DNA of 5,185 nt from NCBI GenBank assembly GCA_041563675.1, contig JBFGRM010000185.1, positions 1 through 5,185 on the forward strand. The letters run 5' to 3'. The DNA is from JBFGRM01 sp041563675 (GTDB lineage Bacteria > Nitrospirota > Nitrospiria > Nitrospirales > Nitrospiraceae). A program made the translations under genes and the position numbers. The notes beneath the pieces are model-generated. The model saw only the letters and a list, made by a program, of their open reading frames with translations. It ran no database searches and was not told the DNA's origin. Shown one piece after another: positions 1-5,185 of this stretch (position 1 is the stretch's first letter; each line of letters starts with the position of its first letter).

Positions 1-45
1 CACCAGGTTCTTGAGCGCGTCCTGAGTCGTGTCGCGAAGCGTCAT
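1..45 (-). CDS. ABC transporter permease, MacB/FtsX type (5' end only, runs off the left edge)
   Basis: Only the first 15 codons are visible, reading MTLRDTTQDALKNLV. The ATG lies 5 bp past the stop codon of the ATPase gene and has a good Shine-Dalgarno (CAGGAG, 8 nt away) embedded in the last codons of that gene, so translation of the two is probably coupled. A short amphipathic N-terminus with a DALKNL-like stretch ahead of the first membrane helix is typical of MacB-type permeases, which usually have four membrane segments and a large periplasmic domain. The identification rests mainly on position after an adaptor and a LolD/MacB-type ATPase; the visible peptide is too short to prove it. 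The permease would be the inner-membrane part that turns ATP hydrolysis into mechanical movement of the adaptor-channel duct. Confidence 0.75.
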   Translation of the reverse strand, partial: MTLRDTTQDALKNLV

Positions 46-50
46 GCAGT

Positions 51-809
51 CTACTCCTGAGGCGGCGTGGGGGTTGCGGGGGAGGGGGCCTCCTCGGAAT
101 TCCCAGGACGAATCCGCTCATCGGAGACGATCTCCCCGTCGCGAAGTGTAATCAAGCGACCGGCAACTTCCGCCAGCTCCCGCGCGTGCGTGACCAGGAG
201 AATGGTTTGCCCGCCCTGATTCAGACGCCGCAGCAGATCGAGAATTTCCTCCCCGGACCGGCTGTCGAGACTGCCGGTCGGCTCGTCCGCGAGGAGCAGG
301 GCCGGCCGGTTGACCAAGGCCCGCGCGATCGCCACGCGTTGTTGCTGACCGCCGGAGAGCTGATTCGGGAGGTGGTGCATGCGATCCTCCAGGCCAACAT
401 CACGCAGGATCTCCCTCGCCCGGCGATGCCGTTCCTGCGATGCGACCCCTCGGTATTGAAGCGGCAACTCGACATTCATCAGCGCGGTCTTGCGCGGAAG
501 GAGGTGAAAGCTCTGGAAGATGAATCCGACCTGCTGATTTCGAATCGCCGCCAGGTCGGCGTCGTCCAGCGAGCCTACCGACCTGCCGTTCAACCAGTAG
601 GTGCCGGTCGTGGGCCGGCTCAGACACCCGAGGATATCGAGCAGGGTGGTCTTCCCGCTGCCGGACTGGCCGATCAGGGCCACGAATTCTCCCTGCGAGA
701 TTTTCAACTCGACGTCGTGGAGCGCGCGGACTTCCAGAGACCCGTTACGATACACCTTCCCCACGTGGTCGAGTCGAATGAGACCGTTGGCCGAATGCAT
801 GGACGACAT
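51..809 (-). CDS. ABC transporter ATP-binding protein, MacB/LolD type
   Basis: This is a 252-residue cytoplasmic ATPase that would power the exporter. All nucleotide-binding motifs are visible and intact: Walker A GQSGSGKT (47-54), Q-loop glutamine at 99, signature LSGGQ (151-155), Walker B LLLADEP (171-177) with catalytic Glu176, D-loop SLD (180-182) and switch His208. The VGFIFQSFHLLP and ADEPTGSLD wording is characteristic of the MacB/LolD/FtsE group, which act with FtsX-like permeases. Length is slightly above the usual 225-235 because of a Pro/Thr/Ser-rich tail (about 237-252). There is no permease domain, so unlike E. coli MacB the ATPase is a separate protein. The start at 809 lacks a clear Shine-Dalgarno (only a GAG close by); an ATG three codons in, at 800, is equally possible. 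It lies 40 bp after the adaptor gene and just before the permease, in one operon. Confidence 0.95.
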   Translation of the reverse strand: MSSMHSANGLIRLDHVGKVYRNGSLEVRALHDVELKISQGEFVALIGQSGSGKTTLLDILGCLSRPTTGTYWLNGRSVGSLDDADLAAIRNQQVGFIFQSFHLLPRKTALMNVELPLQYRGVASQERHRRAREILRDVGLEDRMHHLPNQLSGGQQQRVAIARALVNRPALLLADEPTGSLDSRSGEEILDLLRRLNQGGQTILLVTHARELAEVAGRLITLRDGEIVSDERIRPGNSEEAPSPATPTPPQE

Positions 810-849
810 AAACTCGCGCGTGGAGTGTTGGGCCGAGGGGGCGGCGAGG

Positions 850-1989
850 CTACGCGGCTTTGTCGGTGAAGGAGGGGATGACGACCGTTTCGCCTTCTTG
901 CAGGCCGTGCACGATCACCGCTTGCGATTCGGTGCGAAGCCCGACGCGAACCTTTCTCGGCTGCCGACCGCCGTCCACGATGACGTACACGATATCGTCT
1001 CCGTTGTCCGATCGCAGCGCTTCGAGCGGCAAGGCGATGACGTCCGGCAGGACATCGGTGAGAATATCGACATTGGCCGTCATGAGCGGACGCAACTGTT
1101 GCTCTTCGTTCTCCATTTGGATCTTGACGTCGTAGGTCACGATGCTGTCCGTCTTCTCTCCCCTCGGCGCGATTGCCACGACCACGCCTTCGAACATCCT
1201 GCCGGGGAGGGCATCCAGTCGGACCTCCACCGATTGGCCCACCTTGACGCGACCGATGTTCACCTCATTGATCTTGGCTTGGACGATCATCCGGCTGAGA
1301 TCTGCGATGGTCATGAGCACGCTGCCGCCCCCGACCGTGGCGGTGCCGGACGTGATCAGCTCACCGGTCTGGACCTTGACCTCCAGGATCGTGCCCTCCG
1401 CCGGGGAGAGAATCTCGAACTCCTCCAGCTTTTCGGAGGACAGCGCGCGTTCCAGGTATCGACGGTACAGCTCCTGGTTGCCCCCCAGCGCCAGCAGGAG
1501 CTGGCGTCTGGCCAAATCCCGCCGGACCCTGGCTTGCTCGAAGGTTTGCTGCGCCGACTCCAGGTCCTGGCGCGAGGCATACCCCTTCTTGTTCAAGGCC
1601 GCCATCCGCTTCAGCTCGCGGCGGGCCTGCTCCAGGTTCACGCGTTCCTGCTCGAGGGAGGCGCGCACCTGGGCGACCTGACGAGCTTCGCTCGGCTCTT
1701 GTTGAATCAACGCCAACGATTGATCAGGCTTGACGACTTGTCCTTCAGCCACGAACAATCGCTTGACCTCACCGGAGACCTGGGACTTGATCTCGATCGT
1801 CCGCGCCGGTTCCAGCGTGCCCGTCTCGGCCACGCGCGTTTCGAGTGAGATCCGCTTCACGGGAATGATCCGGGGCTGTTCCTTCGGGCCGCTTTCTTTG
1901 CCTGTCGTGGGAGAAAAGAGAAGCGGTGCGAGGCCGGCGACCGCCGCGATGCCCAATACCGTCATGATCACTTTTTTCGTCATTCCCAT
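850..1989 (-). CDS. Periplasmic adaptor (membrane fusion protein), MacA/HlyD family
   Basis: This 379-residue protein would bridge the inner-membrane ABC transporter and the outer-membrane channel. One hydrophobic segment (about 6-26) follows MTKK and has no lipobox cysteine, so it is best read as an uncleaved inner-membrane anchor. Two half-lipoyl stretches follow: SQVSGEVKRLFVAEGQVV (about 69-86) and SPAEGTILEVKVQTGELI (about 195-212). Between them lies an alpha-helical hairpin (about 98-190), rich in Gln/Glu/Arg, that includes the KKGYASRQDLESA wording typical of MacA relatives. A beta-barrel domain (about 230-315) and a membrane-proximal domain (about 316-379) complete the usual order. 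Length matches MacA (about 370-390). Start choice is uncertain: ATGs lie at 1989 and 1983 and neither has a well-spaced Shine-Dalgarno; a GAGGA lies 16 nt from the first. It is 87 bp downstream of the TolC-like gene. Confidence 0.93.
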   Translation of the reverse strand: MGMTKKVIMTVLGIAAVAGLAPLLFSPTTGKESGPKEQPRIIPVKRISLETRVAETGTLEPARTIEIKSQVSGEVKRLFVAEGQVVKPDQSLALIQQEPSEARQVAQVRASLEQERVNLEQARRELKRMAALNKKGYASRQDLESAQQTFEQARVRRDLARRQLLLALGGNQELYRRYLERALSSEKLEEFEILSPAEGTILEVKVQTGELITSGTATVGGGSVLMTIADLSRMIVQAKINEVNIGRVKVGQSVEVRLDALPGRMFEGVVVAIAPRGEKTDSIVTYDVKIQMENEEQQLRPLMTANVDILTDVLPDVIALPLEALRSDNGDDIVYVIVDGGRQPRKVRVGLRTESQAVIVHGLQEGETVVIPSFTDKAA

Positions 1990-2076
1990 GAGTGGTATCG
2001 ATTCGTCCTCGAGATCTGCTTACGAACCCCTGATGCCTCCGCCCTTCGACGGCATGCTCTCGCGGAGCACGTGGGG

Positions 2077-3630
2077 CTAGCGCAGCTCGATCCCGTAATC
2101 CTGAAGCGTCGTCCCCTTCTGACGGGCCAGATTGGACAGCGAGTTGTTGTAATCGACAATCGCCCTCAGCTCATTACGCCGCGCGATCGCGAGATCACGC
2201 TGAAATTCGAGCACGAGACGCGTCGTGCTGAGCCCGAGGTTCAGCCGCTCGCTCTCCGCTCTCAGCTGCTTTTGGGCCAAGATCCGTGCCGACCGAGTGG
2301 TCTCGATACGCTTGAAGTCGGTCCGCACGCCACGTACCGCCTCTCGTATATTAATGATAACTTCTTGCCTGGTCCTTTGCAATGACACCTGAGCGTTCCG
2401 GGCCTCCAGCCGGCGCTTCCGATATTGGCTCCAGGCCGAGCGATTTCCCAGGGGATAACTCAGCACCAGGCCGGCTCCGAGCTGGTAGAAGGACCCGCTG
2501 AACAGACGGTCGAGCTTGTCCGAGGGATTTTTGCCCAGCGAATTCAAGCCCGCCGTTCCCTCCACGTTCAAACTTGGTAGGAGCTGGTTCTTCGCAAAAC
2601 CTACGTTCAAATTGCTGTTTTCGATATTCTTGGCGGCCTGGAGCACCTCGGGCCGCTGCTCGAGCGCCACATCGATCGCCTCTTGTAGGCTGATAGGCTC
2701 CAAGTTGGTCTTGGGCTTGTCGGTGGGAACAAGACGGACCGTTCGGCGCAAGGTGCTTTCGGAGGGGCTCAACAACTGCCGGAGTTGATCCTCCTGGTCG
2801 CCGATGGCCCGTTCCGCGATGAGGACTTCCTCCTGGCGGGCGGCCACGGCGGCCTGGGCCTGCAGCACATCCACCACCGTCATGACGCCCGCTTCCGCCT
2901 TGGCCCGATTGCTGGCTTCCAGCTGTTGCGCGGCCTTGAGCGCGATCTGGGCGACCTTCAGACCTTCATTGGCAAACACCAACTCCCAAAAGGTTTGCTG
3001 TACGCTCGCGATCACGGTGAGCACGTTCGTGAGGAACTCGTGCTCTTCGACCTGCGCGTTGTTTTTGGCTATTAAGATCTGTGTGCGGTTCGTCTCTGTG
3101 CCGAAGTTACGCAGGAGGGGCTGCGTGAGATTCAGCGTCAGACTCGAGGTGTACGCCGGGTTGAAGAGAAAGCCGGTCGGACCCGCGATCGAAGTGCGCT
3201 GGGGGTTGAATGTAAAATCCCAGTCTCCCCCGGTAATGAGTTTCTGCGAAAGCCCGACGTCAAACTTCTCGACGTTTTGATCAAAGGTTTGTGGCTCTGT
3301 GACAACAGACCCCGGCGAAAAGCCGAAAATCGGTTGGTTGACGGGATTGACGGTGCGATCGTATCTGGCGCTGAAGTCGAGCGTGGGATCAAACTTCGCT
3401 TGCTCGAACAGAATATCGGTCAGGCGCGCTTCCTTCGTGTGGCGGCTGATCGTGATGTCAAGGTTGTGCTCCAGCGCCTCGAGCACGGCCCCCCTGAGCG
3501 AGACCGCCTTTTCCCCGGAGGGGTCGAGGGCGTTGGGCGCGGCTCGGGCGGGTCTGTCCTCCACGAGCACGCGAACGAAGAGGATGGCAGCGAGCACGAC
3601 CGCAAGATGGAGCAAGCGACTGTTGCACAT
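2077..3630 (-). CDS. TolC-family outer-membrane efflux protein
   Basis: At 517 residues this is a full-length outer-membrane factor that would form the trimeric exit duct of the exporter. The N-terminus has Arg5, a hydrophobic core (about 6-23) and an ARA cleavage motif at 28-30, consistent with a Sec signal peptide. Two OEP repeats follow, each starting with an SLxxA(V/I)xxALExxx helix (about 44-58 and 314-328). The first contains LTQPLLRNFG (about 168-177), a hallmark of this subgroup, and a long helix with EAGVMTVVDVLQAQ (246-259). The second has the matching NLGLSTTRLVLEFQRDLA (464-481). These paired GxxxxxxVLxxQ-like segments are the usual internal duplication. There is no lipobox cysteine at the cleavage site. 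The start is fixed by an ideal AGGAGG seven bases upstream. It is the first gene of the operon. Confidence 0.94.
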   Translation of the reverse strand: MCNSRLLHLAVVLAAILFVRVLVEDRPARAAPNALDPSGEKAVSLRGAVLEALEHNLDITISRHTKEARLTDILFEQAKFDPTLDFSARYDRTVNPVNQPIFGFSPGSVVTEPQTFDQNVEKFDVGLSQKLITGGDWDFTFNPQRTSIAGPTGFLFNPAYTSSLTLNLTQPLLRNFGTETNRTQILIAKNNAQVEEHEFLTNVLTVIASVQQTFWELVFANEGLKVAQIALKAAQQLEASNRAKAEAGVMTVVDVLQAQAAVAARQEEVLIAERAIGDQEDQLRQLLSPSESTLRRTVRLVPTDKPKTNLEPISLQEAIDVALEQRPEVLQAAKNIENSNLNVGFAKNQLLPSLNVEGTAGLNSLGKNPSDKLDRLFSGSFYQLGAGLVLSYPLGNRSAWSQYRKRRLEARNAQVSLQRTRQEVIINIREAVRGVRTDFKRIETTRSARILAQKQLRAESERLNLGLSTTRLVLEFQRDLAIARRNELRAIVDYNNSLSNLARQKGTTLQDYGIELR

Positions 3631-3637
3631 AGTGATC

Positions 3638-3643
3638 CCTCCT
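3638..3643 (-). promoter_or_regulatory. Ribosome binding site of the TolC-like gene
   Basis: AGGAGG on the minus strand, 7 nt from the ATG at 3630. It is the strongest Shine-Dalgarno of the exporter operon and settles the start of the first gene; the adaptor and ATPase genes have no comparable site. Confidence 0.85.
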
Positions 3644-3662
3644 AGGTGAGGATACCGCTCCC

Positions 3663-3692
3663 ATCTTACGTTGGGGCCTCCGTGGCTGTCAC
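3663..3692 (-). promoter_or_regulatory. Candidate sigma70-type promoter of the exporter operon
   Basis: On the minus strand, GTGACA (3692-3687, five of six matches to TTGACA) is followed after 18 bp by TAAGAT (3668-3663, four of six matches to TATAAT). Transcription would begin near 3655 and give a leader of about 25 nt that includes the AGGAGG. The position directly ahead of the first gene supports it, but the -10 match is modest and no start site is known. Confidence 0.5.
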
Positions 3693-3712
3693 CGATAATG
3701 TGTCACGGTGAC
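3687..3712. promoter_or_regulatory. Operator-like palindromic element over the -35 region
   Basis: The 26 bp hold three copies of one half-site. TGTCAC at 3687-3692 is repeated directly at 3701-3706, and GTGAC at 3708-3712 faces it, making GTCAC-G-GTGAC, a perfect palindrome around G3707. The outer halves also form GTCACCG (3688-3694) and CGGTGAC (3706-3712), a perfect 7-bp inverted repeat with an 11-bp spacer. The first half-site is also the candidate -35 hexamer, so a bound protein would block RNA polymerase. This suggests a dimeric repressor such as a TetR-type regulator, but no regulator gene lies in the window, so the binding protein is unknown. Confidence 0.45.
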
Positions 3713-3714
3713 GC

Positions 3715-3729
3715 GGCCCCCGAGGGGCC
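3715..3729. repeat. Short GC-rich hairpin
   Basis: GGCCCC-CGA-GGGGCC is a perfect 6-bp stem with a 3-nt loop, just upstream of the operator-like element. No run of T follows it on either strand, so it is not a standard intrinsic terminator. A further GGGGCC at 3673-3678 could pair with 3715-3720 instead. Chance is a fair explanation in GC-rich DNA. Confidence 0.3.
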
Positions 3730-3861
3730 ACGACGCGCGGTGCTGGGTCTGTGGGATGCGTGGAGGGTGGAGGATTGTGAGCCTGTCGGGACTGTGCGGA
3801 CACTCGATGGTCATTCGCCCCGAGCTCCGCCTTTACCGAAACAGGAACGATGAGCCGGGCG

Positions 3862-3891
3862 AGCCGCGTAGGCTGGAGGTCCTACGCGGCT
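3862..3891 (-). terminator. Strong hairpin spanning the zinc-ribbon stop codon, possible terminator
   Basis: AGCCGCGTAGG (3862-3872) and CCTACGCGGCT (3881-3891) are perfect 11-bp inverted repeats around an 8-nt loop. The minus-strand stop codon TAG (3884-3882) sits inside the upstream arm of the transcript. The stem is long and GC-rich enough to be stable, but the sequence after it on the minus strand is only moderately T-rich (CTCATCGTTCCTGTTT) and starts several bases from the stem, so it is not a textbook intrinsic terminator. It may instead protect the mRNA 3' end. Its placement exactly at the gene end argues against chance. Confidence 0.55.
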
Positions 3892-4148
3892 TCGTGCCAG
3901 GAAGGTCGGTCGGTTGGAGTGGAAACGGCTTCGCGGCGAGTGCGATTCGCGCAGACGCCGACTTGCATGATGTGGCCGCAGTTTACGCAGCGGCGGCCCG
4001 CTCCCCATAAGTACCCGCCCTGAGCCATATCCAGTAACCAGTCGTCCACCATGAACCCCTGGCATCGGGGGCACGTATGCTCGTCGCCCAGGGCGCCGAC
4101 GTCCGGGGAGGCCTGTTCGACCAGATCATGTCTTGATGCGATTGCCAT
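3882..4148 (-). CDS. Small zinc-ribbon protein of unknown function
   Basis: This 88-residue protein has two cysteine knuckles, CPRC (26-29) and CVNCG (54-58), separated by 24 residues, which would bind one zinc ion. A third cysteine lies at 66 in VCANR. The section between is hydrophobic and acidic (FMVDDWLLDMAQGG). The tail (about 70-88) is polar and looks disordered. There is no signal peptide or membrane segment, so it is probably cytoplasmic. I recall short proteins with this CPRC...RCVNCG...NR layout as frequent in Nitrospira-like genomes, with no known role; nucleic-acid or protein binding is only a guess. The start at 4148 is set by AAGGAGG seven bases upstream. The same frame stays open to an ATG at 4475, but that extension translates a palindromic repeat and is not credible. 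It has 251 bp before the exporter operon, so it is probably a separate unit. Confidence 0.82.
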   Translation of the reverse strand: MAIASRHDLVEQASPDVGALGDEHTCPRCQGFMVDDWLLDMAQGGYLWGAGRRCVNCGHIMQVGVCANRTRREAVSTPTDRPSWHEAA

Positions 4149-4155
4149 TGCCTCG

Positions 4156-4162
4156 CCTCCTT
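4156..4162 (-). promoter_or_regulatory. Ribosome binding site of the zinc-ribbon gene
   Basis: AAGGAGG on the minus strand, 7 nt before the ATG at 4148. It decides the start of this gene against the much longer reading frame that begins at 4475, which has no comparable site. Confidence 0.85.
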
Positions 4163-4220
4163 GTTTGAGCGGGTCTTCTATGGGGCGGAATGAGCAACAG
4201 TAATGCCATGAGCCGTCCAG

Positions 4221-4236
4221 ACCGCTCACCAGCGGT
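4221..4236. repeat. Small hairpin upstream of the zinc-ribbon gene
   Basis: ACCGCT (4221-4226) and AGCGGT (4231-4236) form a perfect 6-bp stem with a 4-nt loop. It lies about 73 bp ahead of the zinc-ribbon start, so it could be an operator or leader structure. It has no T-run and no other support. Confidence 0.35.
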
Positions 4237-4343
4237 GATTCTTGTGTATTCAAGGGCTTGCCTGTCTCCACTGAGAGAAATCCGCTAGAGGGCACCTTTA
4301 CCAATGCCGGGAAAGAAGCGCCATGGTTGACACAGGTGTGACC

Positions 4344-4358
4344 GGCGTTGACAACGCC
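4344..4358. repeat. Small hairpin near the REP-like element
   Basis: GGCGTT (4344-4349) and AACGCC (4353-4358) form a perfect 6-bp stem around GAC. It lies 38 bp from the larger palindrome and may belong to the same repeat element. Alone it could be chance. Confidence 0.35.
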
Positions 4359-4380
4359 TCGCGGAACCAACCCGTTCACG

Positions 4381-4435
4381 CCCCCCCTCACCCAAGCCCT
4401 CTCCCCCAGCGGGGGAGAGGGGAGGGAGAAGGGAA
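4381..4435. repeat. REP-like intergenic palindromic repeat
   Basis: CCCTCTCCCCC (4397-4407) and GGGGGAGAGGG (4411-4421) are perfect 11-bp inverted repeats around AGC, flanked by CCCCCCTCACCCAAG on the left and GAGGGAGAAGGGAA on the right. From memory, this CCCTCACCC...CCCTCTCCCCC...GGGGAGAGGG layout recurs in intergenic DNA of many GC-rich bacteria, and its translations (PSPPLGERxxVRG, PLSPAGGEGxGEGG) are familiar false proteins. No T-run follows the stem on the minus strand, so it is not a standard terminator for the peptidase gene, although it lies 66 bp beyond that stop and could stabilise its mRNA. Confidence 0.7.
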
Positions 4436-4486
4436 TTGCACGATGATGAGATAATGAATGGATGAAGGGATTCATGAGACGACGAG

Positions 4487-5185
4487 CTAGGAACTGTAGG
4501 CCAGGAGCCAGACCAGCGCCACGACATAGCGGGCGACCGCCTCGAGCACTGCCGGCCGGAGCGTCGCCGGGACATCGGTCGGCTGGTGAAAGTTCGGATG
4601 GCCGCCTCCGCTCACCACGGTCACGGTCGGGACGTCCGCTTCCCGAAATGGCACGTGGTCGCCGCCTGGAAAATACCCGTACACATCGATTTTATCCTCG
4701 AGGCCGGCGAGCTGGCCCGCGAGTTTGGCGATCTCCTCGGGAAGACCCGCGACTCCGATTGTGAGGCGCCCGTTCCCGACCCCGACGTGGTCGATATTGA
4801 TCATGGCCGCCGTGCGGTCGAGAGGGAAGGCGGCTTGCGCGATGTACTCACGCGAGCCCAGAAGCCCCTGCTCCTCTCCGCTGAACGAGACGAAGATGAG
4901 GGCGCGGAGCGGACGCGAGTCGGCCGCCCGAAGAACGCGAGCGACTTCGAGGAGAACCGCGGTGCCGGACGCATTGTCATCGGCTCCGGGAAACAAGAGC
5001 CCCGCCTGACGCCCGAAATGATCACGGTGCGCGCCGATAACGACGGCCTCGGTGTCAGGCTGCGTGTCCGCCTCGGATGCGGGGTGGCGAAAAACAACAT
5101 TATAAAGGGTGCCGCTCGGTCGATCCGCCTCCCAACTCAGACGGGCCAGAGCCGGCAACGCCTCGGATCGAGGCGTGAGGCGCTC
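4487..5185 (-). CDS. M28-family zinc metallopeptidase (5' part missing at the right edge)
   Basis: The frame is open to the right edge, giving 232 visible residues from the C-terminal part. The co-catalytic zinc site typical of M28 aminopeptidases is complete. Numbering from the edge: GAHRDHFG with zinc ligand His53 and Asp55, GADDNASG with bridging Asp70, SGEEQG with catalytic Glu104 and ligand Glu105, NIDHVG with Asp132, and HQPTD with His200. Such enzymes release N-terminal amino acids from peptides and often act outside the cytoplasm; the missing N-terminus would show whether there is a signal peptide or PA domain. A TTG at 5158 could be taken as a start, but the coding frame continues beyond it, so the gene should be treated as partial. 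The stop is followed by a 338-bp gap, so there is no sign that it shares a transcript with the exporter. Confidence 0.92.
   Translation of the reverse strand, partial: ERLTPRSEALPALARLSWEADRPSGTLYNVVFRHPASEADTQPDTEAVVIGAHRDHFGRQAGLLFPGADDNASGTAVLLEVARVLRAADSRPLRALIFVSFSGEEQGLLGSREYIAQAAFPLDRTAAMINIDHVGVGNGRLTIGVAGLPEEIAKLAGQLAGLEDKIDVYGYFPGGDHVPFREADVPTVTVVSGGGHPNFHQPTDVPATLRPAVLEAVARYVVALVWLLAYSS

Larger units (their letters stand above)
4149..4486. other. Intergenic region of 338 bp without a supported gene
   Basis: This stretch separates the peptidase stop from the zinc-ribbon start. From right to left it holds a low-complexity ATGA-rich tract (about 4442-4486) that includes a 6-bp inverted repeat (4454-4459 with 4470-4475), a strong REP-like palindrome (4397-4421), a 6-bp hairpin (4344-4358), a further 6-bp hairpin (4221-4236) and the ribosome binding site. 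I found no convincing promoter hexamers for the zinc-ribbon gene, although one must lie here unless transcription reads through from the peptidase. No tRNA or other structural RNA is apparent. Confidence 0.6.

Noticed and set aside
850..860. An 11-bp identical sequence (CTACGCGGCTT) at the ends of the adaptor gene (850-860) and the zinc-ribbon gene (3882-3892)
   Set aside because: Both genes end in Ala-Ala-stop with the same codons. Only the zinc-ribbon copy has an inverted partner, so the match is best explained by chance and shared codon choice.
186..869. A 227-codon open frame on the plus strand opposite the ABC ATPase
   Set aside because: It overlaps the ATPase fully in antisense, has no domain and no plausible ribosome binding site, and is explained by codon bias of the real gene.
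601..1848. A 415-codon open frame on the plus strand opposite the adaptor and ATPase genes
   Set aside because: It is antisense to two genes with clear conserved domains. Its translation is a low-complexity Asp/Leu/Arg/His mixture with no recognisable motif, as expected from the mirror frame of GC-rich coding DNA.
2020..2055. An 11-codon minus-strand frame (MPSKGGGIRGS) between the TolC-like and adaptor genes, as a possible leader peptide
   Set aside because: It has no ribosome binding site and no associated attenuator-like hairpins, and a frame this short is expected by chance.
4397..4421. The large palindrome as an intrinsic terminator of the peptidase gene
   Set aside because: No T-run follows the stem in the direction of transcription, and the layout matches a dispersed repeat better than a terminator.
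4149..4475. N-terminal extension of the zinc-ribbon protein to 197 residues
   Set aside because: It translates a palindromic intergenic repeat, lacks a ribosome binding site at 4475, and a perfect one sits before the ATG at 4148.
5156..5158. TTG as the start codon of the M28 peptidase
   Set aside because: The frame stays open with plausible coding sequence to the window edge, and M28 enzymes normally have more sequence before the HxD motif, so the gene is simply truncated by the window.
1..5185. A CRISPR array, tRNA or rRNA gene, transposase or phage gene
   Set aside because: I looked on both strands and saw no spaced direct repeats, cloverleaf-like sequence, transposase motif or integrase motif.

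Overview
This window is about 60% GC by eye, and every gene I can support lies on the minus strand, so transcription runs from high to low coordinates. The organism looks like a Gram-negative (diderm) bacterium, because there is an outer-membrane TolC-type channel with a signal peptide and a periplasmic adaptor. The small zinc-ribbon protein (a CPRC...RCVNCG...NR layout) and the general style of the genes remind me of Nitrospira or a related phylum (Nitrospirota/NC10). That is recollection of style, not a search result.

Layout in the direction of transcription: (1) 5185-4487, the C-terminal part of an M28-type zinc aminopeptidase, cut by the window edge. (2) 4486-4149, a 338-bp gap with a low-complexity ATGA-rich stretch, a strong REP-like palindrome and two smaller hairpins. 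(3) 4148-3882, a small zinc-ribbon protein of unknown function with an ideal ribosome binding site and a perfect 11-bp inverted repeat across its stop codon. (4) 3881-3631, a non-coding gap holding a plausible promoter with an operator-like palindrome over its -35 element. (5) 3630 to the left edge, an operon of four genes: TolC-family outer-membrane protein, MacA-like membrane fusion protein, MacB/LolD-type ABC ATPase, and the first 15 codons of what is very likely the MacB/FtsX-type permease.

The four-gene operon reads as a complete tripartite ABC exporter. The ATPase powers the inner-membrane permease, the adaptor spans the periplasm, and the TolC-like protein forms the exit duct. Unlike E. 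coli MacB, the ATPase and permease are separate polypeptides, which is a common arrangement. The substrate cannot be read from the sequence; macrolides, peptides, lipoproteins or other amphiphiles are all possible for this family.

Nothing here looks like a new kind of system. The points most worth a second look are the operator-like element ahead of the exporter, the hairpin spanning the zinc-ribbon stop codon, and the repeat element that creates a misleading N-terminal extension on the zinc-ribbon gene.
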